Positions 53,492 through 63,599 of a stretch of 64,000 nt of DNA are shown piece by piece. Source of the stretch: Synergistaceae bacterium DZ-S4 (lineage in GTDB: Bacteria > Synergistota > Synergistia > Synergistales > Synergistaceae); NCBI GenBank assembly GCA_025943965.1, contig JAPCWD010000008.1:56434-120433 (forward strand). The letters run 5' to 3'. The notes under the pieces are model-generated. The model saw only the letters and a program-made list of their open reading frames with translations. It ran no database searches and was not told the origin of the DNA. Each line of letters opens with the position of its first letter. Position 1 is the stretch's first letter. The position numbers and the translations under genes are program-made.

Positions 53492-54337
53492 GTGGTTCGC
53501 ATAAACGCATCTGAGTTTTTTAAGAAGGTATATCCCTACCTGAACAATCAAAAAAATCAAGGCGTGTTTGTTACGAATTGCTTCATCGCAGCCGGTAGCA
53601 CAGTGTTTTCGCTACCGAGGCTCAAGACAAAGCAAACGAGCGACAACCTTGAATATCAGCGGATGCTTTATAAAGGTGGTAGGCAAATAACAACTGACAT
53701 GAAGGCGAGCTTTCCTGACCCGTTTCCGTTAGATTCTTTATCTGAGTTCTTTGCCGATAATATAGGAAAAGATAGACTTCGCGATGTCATGACAGCTTTT
53801 GCAATACCTGTTTCTGCCGAGTCGGACAGGTTATTACTATCAAAATCACTGGCATATCAGTTCCAGCTGCTTATTCAGAGCGAAAGCAATGATGTCGATG
53901 ATATCGTCGCTTTAAAATATCAACAATTGCTGTTAGAGCCTGACACGCAGCCTGTGAAGCGAATGACTCCGCTTTATCCGGGAGATAGTGCTTGGGTTCT
54001 TGAATGTAAGCCGCAGCGCTCTTATTCGGTTCACTGCTACGATAAATTCCAGCACACGTGGGTAATTCGAAATAATGGGACTCAGACATGGCGTGGTCGC
54101 AAACTCGTTTTTGCAAACTGCAATGAAGTGCGGCCAAAAGCTGATATAAACACCATTGATATACCGGATACACCGCCAGGTAAGGATATAAAAATAACCA
54201 CAGACTTTGATGCCCGTGGTTCTGAAGGGAAATTCGATTGTGTTTGGGAGATGCAAGACAGCGATGGTGAAAACTGTTTCCCTAATGACATGAGGAAATT
54301 TAACATTTCAATAAATATAAAATTCAAAGCAGATTAA
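53492..54337 (+). CDS. Defence-island protein with C-terminal NBR1-type Ig-like domain
   Basis: A 281-residue protein. The N-terminal ~165 residues are an unrecognised helical region (FFKKVYPYLNNQKNQGVFV at the start). Residues ~180-278 read as an NBR1 (next-to-BRCA1) immunoglobulin-like domain: HTWVIRNNGTQTWRGRKLVF, IDIPDTPPGKDIKIT, GKFDCVWEMQDSDGENCFP. This domain is a protein-binding beta sandwich. The GTG start at 53492 is uncertain because the GAGG site lies too close. It sits 10 bases ahead of the HTH gene that leads the RM operon. Confidence 0.7.
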   Translation: MVRINASEFFKKVYPYLNNQKNQGVFVTNCFIAAGSTVFSLPRLKTKQTSDNLEYQRMLYKGGRQITTDMKASFPDPFPLDSLSEFFADNIGKDRLRDVMTAFAIPVSAESDRLLLSKSLAYQFQLLIQSESNDVDDIVALKYQQLLLEPDTQPVKRMTPLYPGDSAWVLECKPQRSYSVHCYDKFQHTWVIRNNGTQTWRGRKLVFANCNEVRPKADINTIDIPDTPPGKDIKITTDFDARGSEGKFDCVWEMQDSDGENCFPNDMRKFNISINIKFKAD

Positions 54338-54362
54338 CACAAGATACATGGAGGTTATTAGT

Positions 54363-54575
54363 GTGAGCGAAAACAATATAGAAAAATGGTCGACCTTAAA
54401 GGAAGTGCAAGAGTATCTTGGTGTTGGGAGGGAAACTATTTTGCAGTGGATTGCAAAAAGAAATATGCCCGCCTATAAGGTAGGCAGGCTATGGAAGTTT
54501 AAGCTGTCCGAGGTTGACGAATGGATACGTTCGGGTGGCGCTGCAGATAATTCCGACTCAATGGATTCTGATTAA
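54363..54575 (+). CDS. Excisionase-type helix-turn-helix protein
   Basis: A 70-residue HTH_17 protein (KWSTLKEVQEYLGVGRETIL, QWIAKRNMPAYKVGRLWKFK). Such proteins commonly precede type I hsdM genes and may control them. An ATG at 54348 is in frame, but GTG 54363 has GGAGG eight bases upstream and gives the family N-terminus MSENNIEKWS. Confidence 0.85.
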   Translation: MSENNIEKWSTLKEVQEYLGVGRETILQWIAKRNMPAYKVGRLWKFKLSEVDEWIRSGGAADNSDSMDSD

Positions 54576-54663
54576 GTCCAATTTATAGGACACTAGATAG
54601 ATTATTATTAAACTGGGGCAAAGCCAGAAAAAAATCTAAAGATTAAGAAGTGAGGAGAAAACT

Positions 54664-56253
54664 ATGGCGAAAGCAAAAAAAGAGGTAAAAGAACAGCCTG
54701 TCGAGCAGGTGCTTTGGGCTGCTGCGGACAAGCTGCGTAAGAATATGGATGCTGCTGAATATAAGCATATTGTTCTTGGGCTTATATTCTTAAAATACAT
54801 ATCGGACAACTTTTATGAGTTGTATCACAAACTTGAAGCGGGCGAAGGTGACTATGCCGGAGCCGATCCAAATGATCCTTATGAATATCGCGCGGAAAAT
54901 GTTTTTTATGTTCCGCCGCAGGCGCGCTGGGATTATCTTCAGAGCCGCGCCAAACTGCCGACGATCGGTAAGGACATAGACGACGCAATGGACGCCATCG
55001 AAAAAGACAATCCATCCCTTAAGGGTGTTTTACCGAAAGAATATGCTAAAGAAAAACTTGATAAGCAATCGCTGGGTGGGCTGATAGACCTTATCAGCAC
55101 CGTCGCGCTAGGCGATAGCGTGTCCCGTTCCAACGACGTCCTTGGCAGAGTTTACGAATATTTCCTCGGCCAGTTTGCCCTGGCAGAGGGTAAAAAGGGC
55201 GGGCAGTTCTACACACCCCGCTGTGTAGTTCAGTTGCTCGTTGAAATGCTCGAACCTTACGAAGGGCGTGTTTTCGACCCATGCTGTGGTTCTGGCGGTA
55301 TGTTTGTTCAGAGCGAAAAGTTTATCGAAGCTCACGCAGACCGCTACAATGGCAAAGCAAAGGAAATCGATAAGCTGTTTGAAAGCGTTGTATCAGTTTA
55401 TGGACAGGAAAGCAACCAGACTACTTGGCGGCTATGTAAAATGAACCTTGCTTTACGTGGCATCGACAGTTCAAACGTGAAGTGGAACAATGAAGGATCA
55501 TTCCTTAATGATGCGCATCCGGATCTTAGGGCTGACTTCGTTATTGCGAATCCACCTTTTAATGACAGCGACTGGTCCGGTGAGTTGCTTCAGACCGACG
55601 GACGCTGGCAATATAGCCGTGAAACGCCGCCACCACCGAATAATGCAAACTATGCTTGGATTCAACACTTCATTTATCATCTGAATCCGAAGGGCGCTGC
55701 CGGTTTTGTTTTAGCAAAAGGATCGCTAACTTCAAAGACCAACGGTGAAGATAAAATCCGTAAAGCACTTATTGAAGCAGGTTTGGTGGATTGTATCGTT
55801 AACCTGCCTACAAAGCTGTTTTTAAATACACAGATACCGGCTTGCTTGTGGTTCCTTTCCCGTGCAAAGGAAAGCGACCCCAGCCACCCCCGCCGTGACA
55901 AGATACTGTTTATCGACGCGCGGAATATGGGTAAGCTGATAAATCGCCGCACGCGTGAACTTACCGATGAGGATATCAGCACTATTGCCGATACATATCA
56001 TAACTGGAAGACAAGCGAAGGATATGAGGATGTACCCGGCTTTTGTAAATCTGCGCTTGTATCAGAAGTTGCCGCACTTGATTATGTTCTAACACCGGGA
56101 CGTTATGTAGGATTGCCGGATGAAGAGGACGATTTTGACTTTGAAGAGCGTGTCCAAAAACTGTCGGTAGAGCTCAAGGGGCAGATGGAGGAAAGCGTAA
56201 AGCTGGATAAAAGGATAAAGGAGAATCTGGCGAAAGTAGGGATTGAGCTATGA
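54664..56253 (+). CDS. hsdM: Second type I RM methyltransferase subunit HsdM
   Basis: A 529-residue N6-adenine methyltransferase, clearly different from the copy at 8437. The N-terminal domain begins [23 protein letters not shown] motif [17 protein letters not shown] and catalytic NPPF ([13 protein letters not shown]) are present. A GAGGAGAAA site precedes it. The stop overlaps hsdS in ATGA. Codon use is more A/T-rich than in the chromosomal genes, supporting transfer. Confidence 0.96.
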   Translation: MAKAKKEVKEQPVEQVLWAAADKLRKNMDAAEYKHIVLGLIFLKYISDNFYELYHKLEAGEGDYAGADPNDPYEYRAENVFYVPPQARWDYLQSRAKLPTIGKDIDDAMDAIEKDNPSLKGVLPKEYAKEKLDKQSLGGLIDLISTVALGDSVSRSNDVLGRVYEYFLGQFALAEGKKGGQFYTPRCVVQLLVEMLEPYEGRVFDPCCGSGGMFVQSEKFIEAHADRYNGKAKEIDKLFESVVSVYGQESNQTTWRLCKMNLALRGIDSSNVKWNNEGSFLNDAHPDLRADFVIANPPFNDSDWSGELLQTDGRWQYSRETPPPPNNANYAWIQHFIYHLNPKGAAGFVLAKGSLTSKTNGEDKIRKALIEAGLVDCIVNLPTKLFLNTQIPACLWFLSRAKESDPSHPRRDKILFIDARNMGKLINRRTRELTDEDISTIADTYHNWKTSEGYEDVPGFCKSALVSEVAALDYVLTPGRYVGLPDEEDDFDFEERVQKLSVELKGQMEESVKLDKRIKENLAKVGIEL

Positions 56254-57347
56254 CAGAGTTTAGAGAGTGCCAACTGCGAGATATAGTTTGCTTTGGAAAT
56301 GGTAAAGCTCGACCAAAAGCAGAAGGAAACATCCCGGTATATGGTGGCAACGGAATTCTTGAATATGCTGACCAATTCAATTATGATGGAGAAACAATTA
56401 TCATTGGTCGAGTAGGTGCTTATTGTGGAAGCGTTTTTTATGAAAACAGACCTATTTGGATATCCGATAATGCTTTAGCAGCAAAACCTAAAGGGAGTAA
56501 TTCTACCAAGTATTTATACTATTTATTGAAGTTATCGGATCTTAATCAACATGCTGAAGGTTCATCACATCCATTGATCACACAAACATTATTAAACTCA
56601 GTTGAGGTAATGTATTGTGAGGATGTAATTATTCAAAAAGCCATAGCGGAAGTTTTATCCTCGCTTGATGATAAAATCGACCTTTTAACCAGGCAGAATA
56701 AAACGCTAGAAGACTTGGCTCAGACGTATTTTAGAAAGTGGTTTGTTGAGGATGCAAGCGAGGATTGGGATGTCGTTCCTATTTCCAGTAAATATAATAT
56801 TCTATTGGGAGGCACACCATCTCGAAAAATTGAATCTTATTGGAAAAACGGTACAGTAGGGTGGATAAACTCAGGTAAGGTTAACGATTTTAGAATACTT
56901 GAAGCAAGTGAATTTATTACTGAAGAGGCACTACAAAAATCTGCTGCTAAATTACTACCTGCCGGAACAACGGTAATTGCAATCACAGGTGCAACATTAG
57001 GGCAAATAAGTATTATTGAGTATTCGTTTGCCGCTAATCAATCAGTAATTGGATTAGTACCAAAAGCAGAATTATCAAACAATTTCATTTATTTGTGGCT
57101 AAAAGAAAATCTGGATGCACTTGTTAGTCGGCAAACAGGAGGAGCTCAACAACATATTAACAGTGATGATGTTAAAAGTTTTGAAGTGGTTGTTCCAAAC
57201 TCAAAAATGGTGAACTTGTTTAGTATAGTTATCGATCCAATGATGGAAAAAATTTCACGAAACTGTTTTCAAATACTTATTCTACAAAAACTACGCGACA
57301 CGCTTCTCCCGAAGCTAATCAGTGGTGAAGTGAGGGTGAAACAATAA
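56250..57347 (+). CDS. hsdS: Second type I RM specificity subunit HsdS
   Basis: A 365-residue specificity subunit with two TRDs. TRD1 starts [19 protein letters not shown] and TRD2 starts [20 protein letters not shown]; each is followed by a helical spacer ([20 protein letters not shown] after TRD1). No TAEL repeats are present. It overlaps hsdM and is followed 12 bases later by hsdR. Confidence 0.93.
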   Translation: MTEFRECQLRDIVCFGNGKARPKAEGNIPVYGGNGILEYADQFNYDGETIIIGRVGAYCGSVFYENRPIWISDNALAAKPKGSNSTKYLYYLLKLSDLNQHAEGSSHPLITQTLLNSVEVMYCEDVIIQKAIAEVLSSLDDKIDLLTRQNKTLEDLAQTYFRKWFVEDASEDWDVVPISSKYNILLGGTPSRKIESYWKNGTVGWINSGKVNDFRILEASEFITEEALQKSAAKLLPAGTTVIAITGATLGQISIIEYSFAANQSVIGLVPKAELSNNFIYLWLKENLDALVSRQTGGAQQHINSDDVKSFEVVVPNSKMVNLFSIVIDPMMEKISRNCFQILILQKLRDTLLPKLISGEVRVKQ

Positions 57348-57359
57348 GGAGGCGAAAAA

Positions 57360-60300
57360 ATGGCAAAACTATGCGAATCTGCAATAGAAGAAATGGTTAT
57401 TGAGGAGTTGCAGAGCCTCGGCTATACCTACATATCCGGAGTTGACCTCGCTCCGGACGCTCTGAATCCCGAACGCAGCAGTTACGGGGATGTATTGCTT
57501 CTGGGTCGGCTTCAGACAGCAGTGCACAAGCTGAACCCGACCATCCCCGCTGATGCCATTCAGAGCGCGGTTCGTAAGCTGTCGCGAATAGCCACCTCAA
57601 ACTTACTCGCTGATAATGAGGAGTTCCATAAAATGCTCGTGGATGGCGTTCCTGTAGAATACCGCAACGACAGCGACATCAAAGGTGACACTGTTCGGGT
57701 AGTAGACTTCGATTGCCCTCTTAACAATGAGTTCCTCGTTGTCAACCAGTACACTGTTGTTCAGAACAACAATAACAAGCGGCCCGATGTACTCCTGTTT
57801 GTTAACGGTATTCCGCTTGTAATATTTGAATTAAAAAACCCCGCTGACGAGAACGCCACCTGCCACAAGGCATATGAACAGCTGCAGGCGTATAAGTTAG
57901 CGATACCGGGTTTGTTTACATATAACGAAATTTGCATTATTTCCGATGGTTTAGAAGCAAAGGCTGGATCCCTTACCGCGCCATATTCCCGTTTCAGTAC
58001 ATGGAAAACCAAAGACGGTATCAAAGAAGCCGCTAAATTTGACAACGAACTTTCAACCTTAATTCATGGGTTGTGCAATCCCACAACGTTGATTGACTAC
58101 ATCCAAAGCTTCGTGACCTATGAAAAGACACAAACCGAGGACAAGGTCACACATATAGTAAAGGTGGAGACGGTCAAAAAAATCGCTGCTTATCATCAGT
58201 ATTATGCCGTCAATAAAGCATTGGAGCAGACAATCCGCGCCAGTGGTTATTCAAATAAATCTACCAATATGGTTCGGGAAGACCCTGCAAGCTACGGGTT
58301 ACCCTCCGCTTCCGATCAGCCAAAGGGTGACCGTAAGGCAGGCGTTATCTGGCACACACAAGGCTCCGGCAAATCACTTTCGATGGTATTTTACACCGGT
58401 AAAATCGTCCGAGCCTTAAATAATCCAACCATAGTGGTCATTACAGACCGAAATGATCTTGACGATCAGCTGTTTGACACATTCGCAGGCAATAGCCAAC
58501 TCTTGCGCCAACCACCCACACAAGCGAACTCCTGCGAAGAGCTGAAAACACTATTGAAGGTTGCGTCTGGGGGCATCGTCTTCACGACCATACAGAAGTT
58601 TATTCCGGATAACAACGAATCGGTTTATGAACTGTTGTCTGACCGTGACAACATCGTGGTTATTGCTGACGAAGCACATCGTACCCAGTATGGATTTAAC
58701 GCTAAGCTCCGTGACATTAAAGAAAACGGCGAGGTAGTTGGTCAGCGGATTGCTTACGGTTTCGCTAAGTATATCCGTGACGCGCTTCCAAACGCCACAT
58801 TTATTGGGTTCACAGGAACGCCTGTTGAGAAGCAGGATGCGAACACACCTGCTGTCTTTGGTAACTATATTGATATTTATGACATCGCTCAAGCAGTTGA
58901 GGATAAGGTTACTGTAAGGATTTACTACGAAAGTCGACTCGCGAAAGTCAATCTTACTGAGGAAGGAAAGCGCTTAATCGAGCAATTCGATGCAGAACTT
59001 GATGAGGTTGGCGAAGCTGACGAAGCGACTAAAGCGAAAATCAAGTGGGCGAAATTGGAAGCAATTGTCGGAAACGAGGATAGAATCCGTATTCTCGCCA
59101 ATGACATTGTGACGCATTTTGAAGAACGACAGAAGGTCTTTGAGGGAAAAGCTCTCATAGTAGCCATGAGCCGCCGTATTGCGGTAGAAATTTATGATGC
59201 GATTGTTAAATTGCGTCCCGAATGGCACAGTGACGACCTAGACAAAGGATCTATCAAGGTCGTTATGACTTCCAGCAGCTCAGACGGTGCCGCAATCCAG
59301 AAGCACCATACGACTAAAGCACAGAGAAAAGCTCTTGCCCTCCGCTTGAAGGATGAGAACGATCCGCTGAAAATTGTCATCGTACGCGATATGTGGCTCA
59401 CCGGCTTTGATGCTCCGTGTCTTAATACAATGTATATTGATAAACCGATGAAAGACCATAACCTGATGCAGGCTATCGCACGTGTAAACCGCGTGTTTAA
59501 GGACAAGCCTGGCGGTCTAATTGTAGATTACATAGGCATTGCCACAAACTTAAAAAAGGCTCTTGGTTTTTACGCAGAAAGCGGTGGCAAAGGTGTTCCG
59601 GCTGAAACACAGCAGAAGGCTGTTGAGATAATGCTTGAAAAGCTGGAGGTTGTGCGCTGCATACTCTATGGTTTTGATTACTCGGCTTTCTTCTCCAGTG
59701 CTGTTAAGGATAAGCTGTCGCTGATATTGCAAGCGGAGGACTTCATTCTTGGTTTGGACGATGGCAAGAATCGTTTTATCCGTGAAGTCTCGTTGTTAGG
59801 GCAGGCATACGCTCTTGCTAAGCCTGATCCTGCCACTTTTGAAAATGCTGAAGAGATTGCATTTTTCCAAGCGGTCAAAGCACGATTAACAAAATTTGAA
59901 ACGGGCGGCAATGGAAAAGGCGAGAGTTATGATTCAGTTATACGGAATATCGTAAACTCTGCTATTTCTTCTGACCAAGTCGTGGACATCTTTGGTGCTG
60001 CGGGACTTGAAAAACCTGAACTATCCATTCTTTCGGAAGAATTCTTGAAAGAAATCGAAGGAATGAAATATAAGAATGTTGCCATCGAACTCCTAAAGAA
60101 GCTGTTATCTGATGAGATAAAAATACGCTCCAAACACAACCTGGCCAAATCAAAAACATTAATGGAAATGCTGGATGGCGCAATAAAGAGGTATCAGAAC
60201 AACCTCTTGACAACTGCCGAAATTATCGAAGAACTTATTCGTATCGCTCGTGAGATTAACGCGGCTGATAAGCGCGGACAAGACATGGGTCTTTCTGAGG

Positions 60301-60578
60301 ATGAGCTTGCTTTTTATGATGCACTTGAAACCAATGACAGTGCGGTAAAGGTTCTGGGAGACGACCAATTAAGGGCAATTGCACGGGAGATAGCCGATAA
60401 GGTCAGAAAGAACGCGACCATCGACTTTGCAATTAAGGAGACAGCCCGTGCACGTATTATGGTCATAGTTCGCAGAATACTGAACAAATATGGTTATCCA
60501 CCCGATAAGCAGCCAGCCGCAATAGAGCTCGTGATGAAGCAAGCGGAAAACCTGGCAGATGTTTGGTCATCTCAATAA
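57360..60578 (+). CDS. hsdR: Second type I restriction endonuclease subunit HsdR
   Basis: A 1072-residue motor/nuclease subunit. PD-(D/E)xK motif IPLVIFELKNPADE, Walker A WHTQGSGKSLSMVF, DEAH box DEAHRTQYGF and FIGFTGTPVEK are present. It is a different HsdR group from the 11679 copy. AAGGAGG precedes the ATG. The TIR-HamA gene starts 19 bases after its stop, so both defences probably share a transcript. Confidence 0.96.
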   Translation: MAKLCESAIEEMVIEELQSLGYTYISGVDLAPDALNPERSSYGDVLLLGRLQTAVHKLNPTIPADAIQSAVRKLSRIATSNLLADNEEFHKMLVDGVPVEYRNDSDIKGDTVRVVDFDCPLNNEFLVVNQYTVVQNNNNKRPDVLLFVNGIPLVIFELKNPADENATCHKAYEQLQAYKLAIPGLFTYNEICIISDGLEAKAGSLTAPYSRFSTWKTKDGIKEAAKFDNELSTLIHGLCNPTTLIDYIQSFVTYEKTQTEDKVTHIVKVETVKKIAAYHQYYAVNKALEQTIRASGYSNKSTNMVREDPASYGLPSASDQPKGDRKAGVIWHTQGSGKSLSMVFYTGKIVRALNNPTIVVITDRNDLDDQLFDTFAGNSQLLRQPPTQANSCEELKTLLKVASGGIVFTTIQKFIPDNNESVYELLSDRDNIVVIADEAHRTQYGFNAKLRDIKENGEVVGQRIAYGFAKYIRDALPNATFIGFTGTPVEKQDANTPAVFGNYIDIYDIAQAVEDKVTVRIYYESRLAKVNLTEEGKRLIEQFDAELDEVGEADEATKAKIKWAKLEAIVGNEDRIRILANDIVTHFEERQKVFEGKALIVAMSRRIAVEIYDAIVKLRPEWHSDDLDKGSIKVVMTSSSSDGAAIQKHHTTKAQRKALALRLKDENDPLKIVIVRDMWLTGFDAPCLNTMYIDKPMKDHNLMQAIARVNRVFKDKPGGLIVDYIGIATNLKKALGFYAESGGKGVPAETQQKAVEIMLEKLEVVRCILYGFDYSAFFSSAVKDKLSLILQAEDFILGLDDGKNRFIREVSLLGQAYALAKPDPATFENAEEIAFFQAVKARLTKFETGGNGKGESYDSVIRNIVNSAISSDQVVDIFGAAGLEKPELSILSEEFLKEIEGMKYKNVAIELLKKLLSDEIKIRSKHNLAKSKTLMEMLDGAIKRYQNNLLTTAEIIEELIRIAREINAADKRGQDMGLSEDELAFYDALETNDSAVKVLGDDQLRAIAREIADKVRKNATIDFAIKETARARIMVIVRRILNKYGYPPDKQPAAIELVMKQAENLADVWSSQ

Positions 60579-60596
60579 ATTCAAAGGAGTAAGACG

Positions 60597-62102
60597 ATGT
60601 CATTATTTATCTCGTACAATAGAGAACAAAAAGACTTTGCAGATAAGATAGAGTCCTCTGTCCGCACAGTTTGTCCTATCCTGCGCGATACAAATGACAT
60701 TGCTCCGTGGGGTAGTATTGAGGAATTCATGAACCGTATTCGCCAAGCTGAGTATGCTGTGCTTCTCATTTCAGATGAGTATTTGAAGTCTATCAATTGC
60801 ATGTATGAGGCCTGTCAGTTATACAAGGATGTTAATTGGAAAGCCCGCACTATGTATGTTGTGCTTGGAAATGCCGATCTGAATGTCTACACTGTAGCAA
60901 ATCACGAACGTTACATACGATATTGGAATGACAAGAAAGCAACACTTGAAGAACAGATTAAGAGCTTGCCAGCAGAAAGTATTGATAGCATTACAGCAGA
61001 GATAAAGCGCGTAAGCGAAATCCTCCTGATGATCGGTGATTTTCTGAAAGCTATACGTGACACTAACAATATGCAACCAGAAAACACTATAGATGCAATC
61101 ATTAGTTTTATCACAACCAAGTCTGTTTCTAAGAAATCGCATTTAAGGGATCAAACTCACGATGCTTCATCGAGTGTGTTGAAAAAGACGCTTAAGGATG
61201 CCGGTTTTGACGGTGTTTTCACAGAAGTATCACATGACGAAAAGCTGGGTTTAATAAACCCTTACCAGTTGCGCTTGTTTCAACTGAGCGTGGTTGACAA
61301 TGCGTTCTCTTTCGATGCCCTAAAGAAGTTTCTATTGAAAAACATAGGTCAATACATTTACTCGCGGGAACGCATAAAGAAGTTTATGAATGATGATGAG
61401 ATAACGCTCATTGGTCTGAAAGCAGTCGAATTGTTGCACTACCGTTGCAACGGCGATTTGACTTGGCTTGGTGACGAACTGGGTGACCTGATGCTGTATG
61501 TGTTTTTGGAACAGATACTTGATGCTCCAAAAGTGTTCAGTAAATTTGACACCCCGTCCGATGAATTACTGACGACCGGCACCAGCTGCGTTCATTTACT
61601 GCAGACCGGCGCGGAAATGCCATCTTTCCAGATGGTGTTTGGCAAGTCTCGCATCGTAGGAGATCCAAGGGATGCAATCGACGATGCCTTTATCACACTT
61701 GAAGCTATAAAGAATGATACTTCACGGGAAATCCGACTTGTAGAAAGCACAGCGTTTGATAAGGAGTTTGCACCGGAAGTTGCCGAACAATTAAAGAACA
61801 TCATCATACCAAGCAAAGGACAAACAATTGCCCATGATACTGCGTTTGGCGTGTTTCTCGGTTACTCGTTGGGAATAGAAAAAAACCGCCCATCTGCAGA
61901 ATTTCGCGAACTAGTAGCGAAAAAAATGCGAAAAGATATTCAAGCTCATGTTTCCTATATCATAGAAAAGATTAAAACTGCGGGAATGGAGTTCTACTCT
62001 TTTTACTTCTACTTTTTGCCATTCAATGAAGCGGATGAAGATAAGCAAGAGATTATGAAGTCCCTTCTTGGATTTAAGGGAGGGGTGCAAAGTGGCGAAT
62101 AG
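60597..62102 (+). CDS. TIR domain fused to HamA (DUF1837) domain, Hachiman-type effector
   Basis: A 501-residue protein. Residues 1-~135 form a TIR domain (SLFISYNREQKDFADKIESS, LLISDEYLKSINCMYEACQL) with the likely catalytic Glu71. Residues ~190-495 match the HamA/DUF1837 core of Hachiman systems: NPYQLRLFQLSVVDNAFS, WLGDELGDLMLYVFLEQIL, FGKSRIVGDPRDAIDDAF, DTAFGVFLGYSLGI, FYFYFLPFNEADEDKQEIM. HamA is normally a nuclease held by the helicase HamB. A TIR could add NAD+ cleavage or signalling. It overlaps the hamB remnant by 11 bases. Confidence 0.8.
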   Translation: MSLFISYNREQKDFADKIESSVRTVCPILRDTNDIAPWGSIEEFMNRIRQAEYAVLLISDEYLKSINCMYEACQLYKDVNWKARTMYVVLGNADLNVYTVANHERYIRYWNDKKATLEEQIKSLPAESIDSITAEIKRVSEILLMIGDFLKAIRDTNNMQPENTIDAIISFITTKSVSKKSHLRDQTHDASSSVLKKTLKDAGFDGVFTEVSHDEKLGLINPYQLRLFQLSVVDNAFSFDALKKFLLKNIGQYIYSRERIKKFMNDDEITLIGLKAVELLHYRCNGDLTWLGDELGDLMLYVFLEQILDAPKVFSKFDTPSDELLTTGTSCVHLLQTGAEMPSFQMVFGKSRIVGDPRDAIDDAFITLEAIKNDTSREIRLVESTAFDKEFAPEVAEQLKNIIIPSKGQTIAHDTAFGVFLGYSLGIEKNRPSAEFRELVAKKMRKDIQAHVSYIIEKIKTAGMEFYSFYFYFLPFNEADEDKQEIMKSLLGFKGGVQSGE

Positions 62103-62274
62103 GAACACTGTATCATTAGGTAATGTCATATTTGATGATATTGACAAGAATCCCTATCTTAATGAGTTGTATGAGAATATCTTATACAACTATTCGTTGC
62201 GCCTCTTTCAAATTAAGAGTGAATACAAGCCTGTAAATATTTCTGATGCTCTACGTTTTGCCGACATATTATAG
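62092..62274 (+). pseudogene. N-terminal remnant of hamB helicase, cut by IS3
   Basis: GTG 62092, preceded by GGGAGG, opens a 60-codon frame (NPYLNELYENILYNYSLRLF, NISDALRFADIL) matching the helical N-terminus that I associate with HamB helicases. The stop TAG at 62272-62274 is completed by the first base of the IS3 element. No HamB sequence resumes beyond the element, so the helicase is lost from this locus. Confidence 0.6.
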
Positions 62275-62328
62275 TGCTCCCAAGAAATGAGACATGAAAA
62301 ATATGACAGAACCGAATACAATGGTGAG

Positions 62329-62679
62329 ATGAAGAAGAAAAATACCTATAACCCAGAATTCAAATCGAAGGTCGTACTGGAATTGCTCAGCGGACAGCAC
62401 ACGCTTAATGAACTTGCCGAAAAGTATCAAATATCACCAGCGACCTTGAGCAGCTGGCACAAGCAGTTTCAAGAGCATGCGGCTGAAGTTTTCAGGCGAG
62501 GTGCAACGGACAGTGTCCGGAAACTTGAGGCCAAAGAAGATGAAATCACAGTCCTGCAGCAGAAGGTTGGCCAGCTCACGATCGAGTGTGACTGGCTCAA
62601 AAAAAAATATAACGAAATATTTGGTCCCGAAGGAGCGCCTAAAACTCGTTTCACAAAAAAACAAAAAACTGACGGTTAA
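62329..62679 (+). CDS. IS3-family transposase OrfA
   Basis: A ~116-residue DNA-binding subunit with an HTH (YNPEFKSKVVLELLSGQHT, LNELAEKYQISPATLSSWHK) and a leucine-zipper-like coil. ATG 62329 or the upstream ATG 62287 could start it. A run of nine A residues at 62599-62607 near its end could allow slippage into the orfB frame. Confidence 0.88.
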   Translation: MKKKNTYNPEFKSKVVLELLSGQHTLNELAEKYQISPATLSSWHKQFQEHAAEVFRRGATDSVRKLEAKEDEITVLQQKVGQLTIECDWLKKKYNEIFGPEGAPKTRFTKKQKTDG

Positions 62680-63493
62680 AAGGCAGTGCGAACTTATGGA
62701 AGTCAATCGCAGCAGTGTTTATAGAGAGCAGAGCCGAGATTTTTTTGATCCGACCCATGGAGAATCTCTGGAGAACCTAAACATAATGGAGATCATTGAC
62801 AGAACGCATTTATCAAAGCCTGCCTGGGGATATCGCAAAATGGCTGACTATCTACGAAATCAATATGGCTGCAAAGTCAACAAAAAACGTGTACGCCGCC
62901 TGATGCGCCTGATGGATATTATCGCTCTGTATCCTGGGCCTAACCTGAGCAAACGGTATCATAAACAATATGTACGGCCATACCTGTTACGCAACCTTAT
63001 AATTGATCATGAGGACCAGGTCTGGGGCATAGATATCACCTACCTGCCGTTTAAGAAAGGTTTTCTGTACTTGTTTATCATCATCGACTGGCATACTCGC
63101 CAAATCGTGGACTATGAGGTCAGTTACACATTGGAAAAAGAATTTGTCTTAAGATGTCTCCGTCGTGCTCTCTGCCATCGCAAACCGGAGATCATCAACT
63201 CTGATCAGGGCAGCCACTTCACCAATCAGGCCTACCTCGATCTGATGGAAAGCAACGGCGTAAGGATATCAATGGACGGCAAAGGCCAGGCGTTGGACAA
63301 CATTCGCACAGAACGCTTTTTCCGCAGCTTGAAATACGAGGATATATACATCAACGAGTACATCACACCTAGGGAGATGATCAACGGCGTCGACAGGTAC
63401 ATGCTCGATTACAACATGATCCGCCCCCATGCATCGTTGGGGGGACTTACACCCAATGCTTTCTGCCAACAGCAGAAAACACACGCAGCATAA
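62621..63493 (+). CDS. IS3-family transposase OrfB (DDE integrase)
   Basis: The catalytic part has HTH_21 (KRQCELMEVNRSSVYREQ) and an rve integrase core with WGIDITYLP (D), NSDQGSHFT (D) and DNIRTERFFRSLKYEDIY (E). The frame is open upstream across orfA, so it is made either as a frameshift fusion or from a weak TTG/GTG near 62621. The frame is +1 to orfA, not the usual -1. It ends 54 bases before the right terminal repeat. Confidence 0.88.
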   Translation: MVPKERLKLVSQKNKKLTVKRQCELMEVNRSSVYREQSRDFFDPTHGESLENLNIMEIIDRTHLSKPAWGYRKMADYLRNQYGCKVNKKRVRRLMRLMDIIALYPGPNLSKRYHKQYVRPYLLRNLIIDHEDQVWGIDITYLPFKKGFLYLFIIIDWHTRQIVDYEVSYTLEKEFVLRCLRRALCHRKPEIINSDQGSHFTNQAYLDLMESNGVRISMDGKGQALDNIRTERFFRSLKYEDIYINEYITPREMINGVDRYMLDYNMIRPHASLGGLTPNAFCQQQKTHAA

Positions 63494-63550
63494 TGAAAGG
63501 AGCTATTCGGATCATATGCAAATTCGTGTCTTGACATTGGGGGGCACTTT

Positions 63551-63581
63551 AAGATATAGCAAAGCCATTAGGGCTCCTTTA
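63551..63581 (+). repeat. 31-bp direct repeat, right copy
   Basis: Identical to 51334-51364. It lies three bases past the IS3 right end and is directly joined to IS21-type end sequence, so the IS256-like end here has lost its body. Confidence 0.85.
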
Positions 63582-63599
63582 TGCATACGCCGCGTCAAA

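Larger units (their letters stand above)
62274..63547 (+). mobile_element. IS3-family insertion sequence
   Basis: About 1.27 kb with imperfect terminal inverted repeats (GTGCTCCCAAGAAATGAGAC at the left; GTGCCCCCCAATGTCAAGAC as the complement of the right). It carries overlapping orfA and orfB. The flanking triplets are ATA and TTT, so no target duplication is visible; the right flank has been rearranged. Confidence 0.85.

Noticed and set aside
62274..63550. Target-site duplication of the IS3 element
   Set aside because: The left flank is ATA and the right flank TTT; no matching 3-4 bp duplication.
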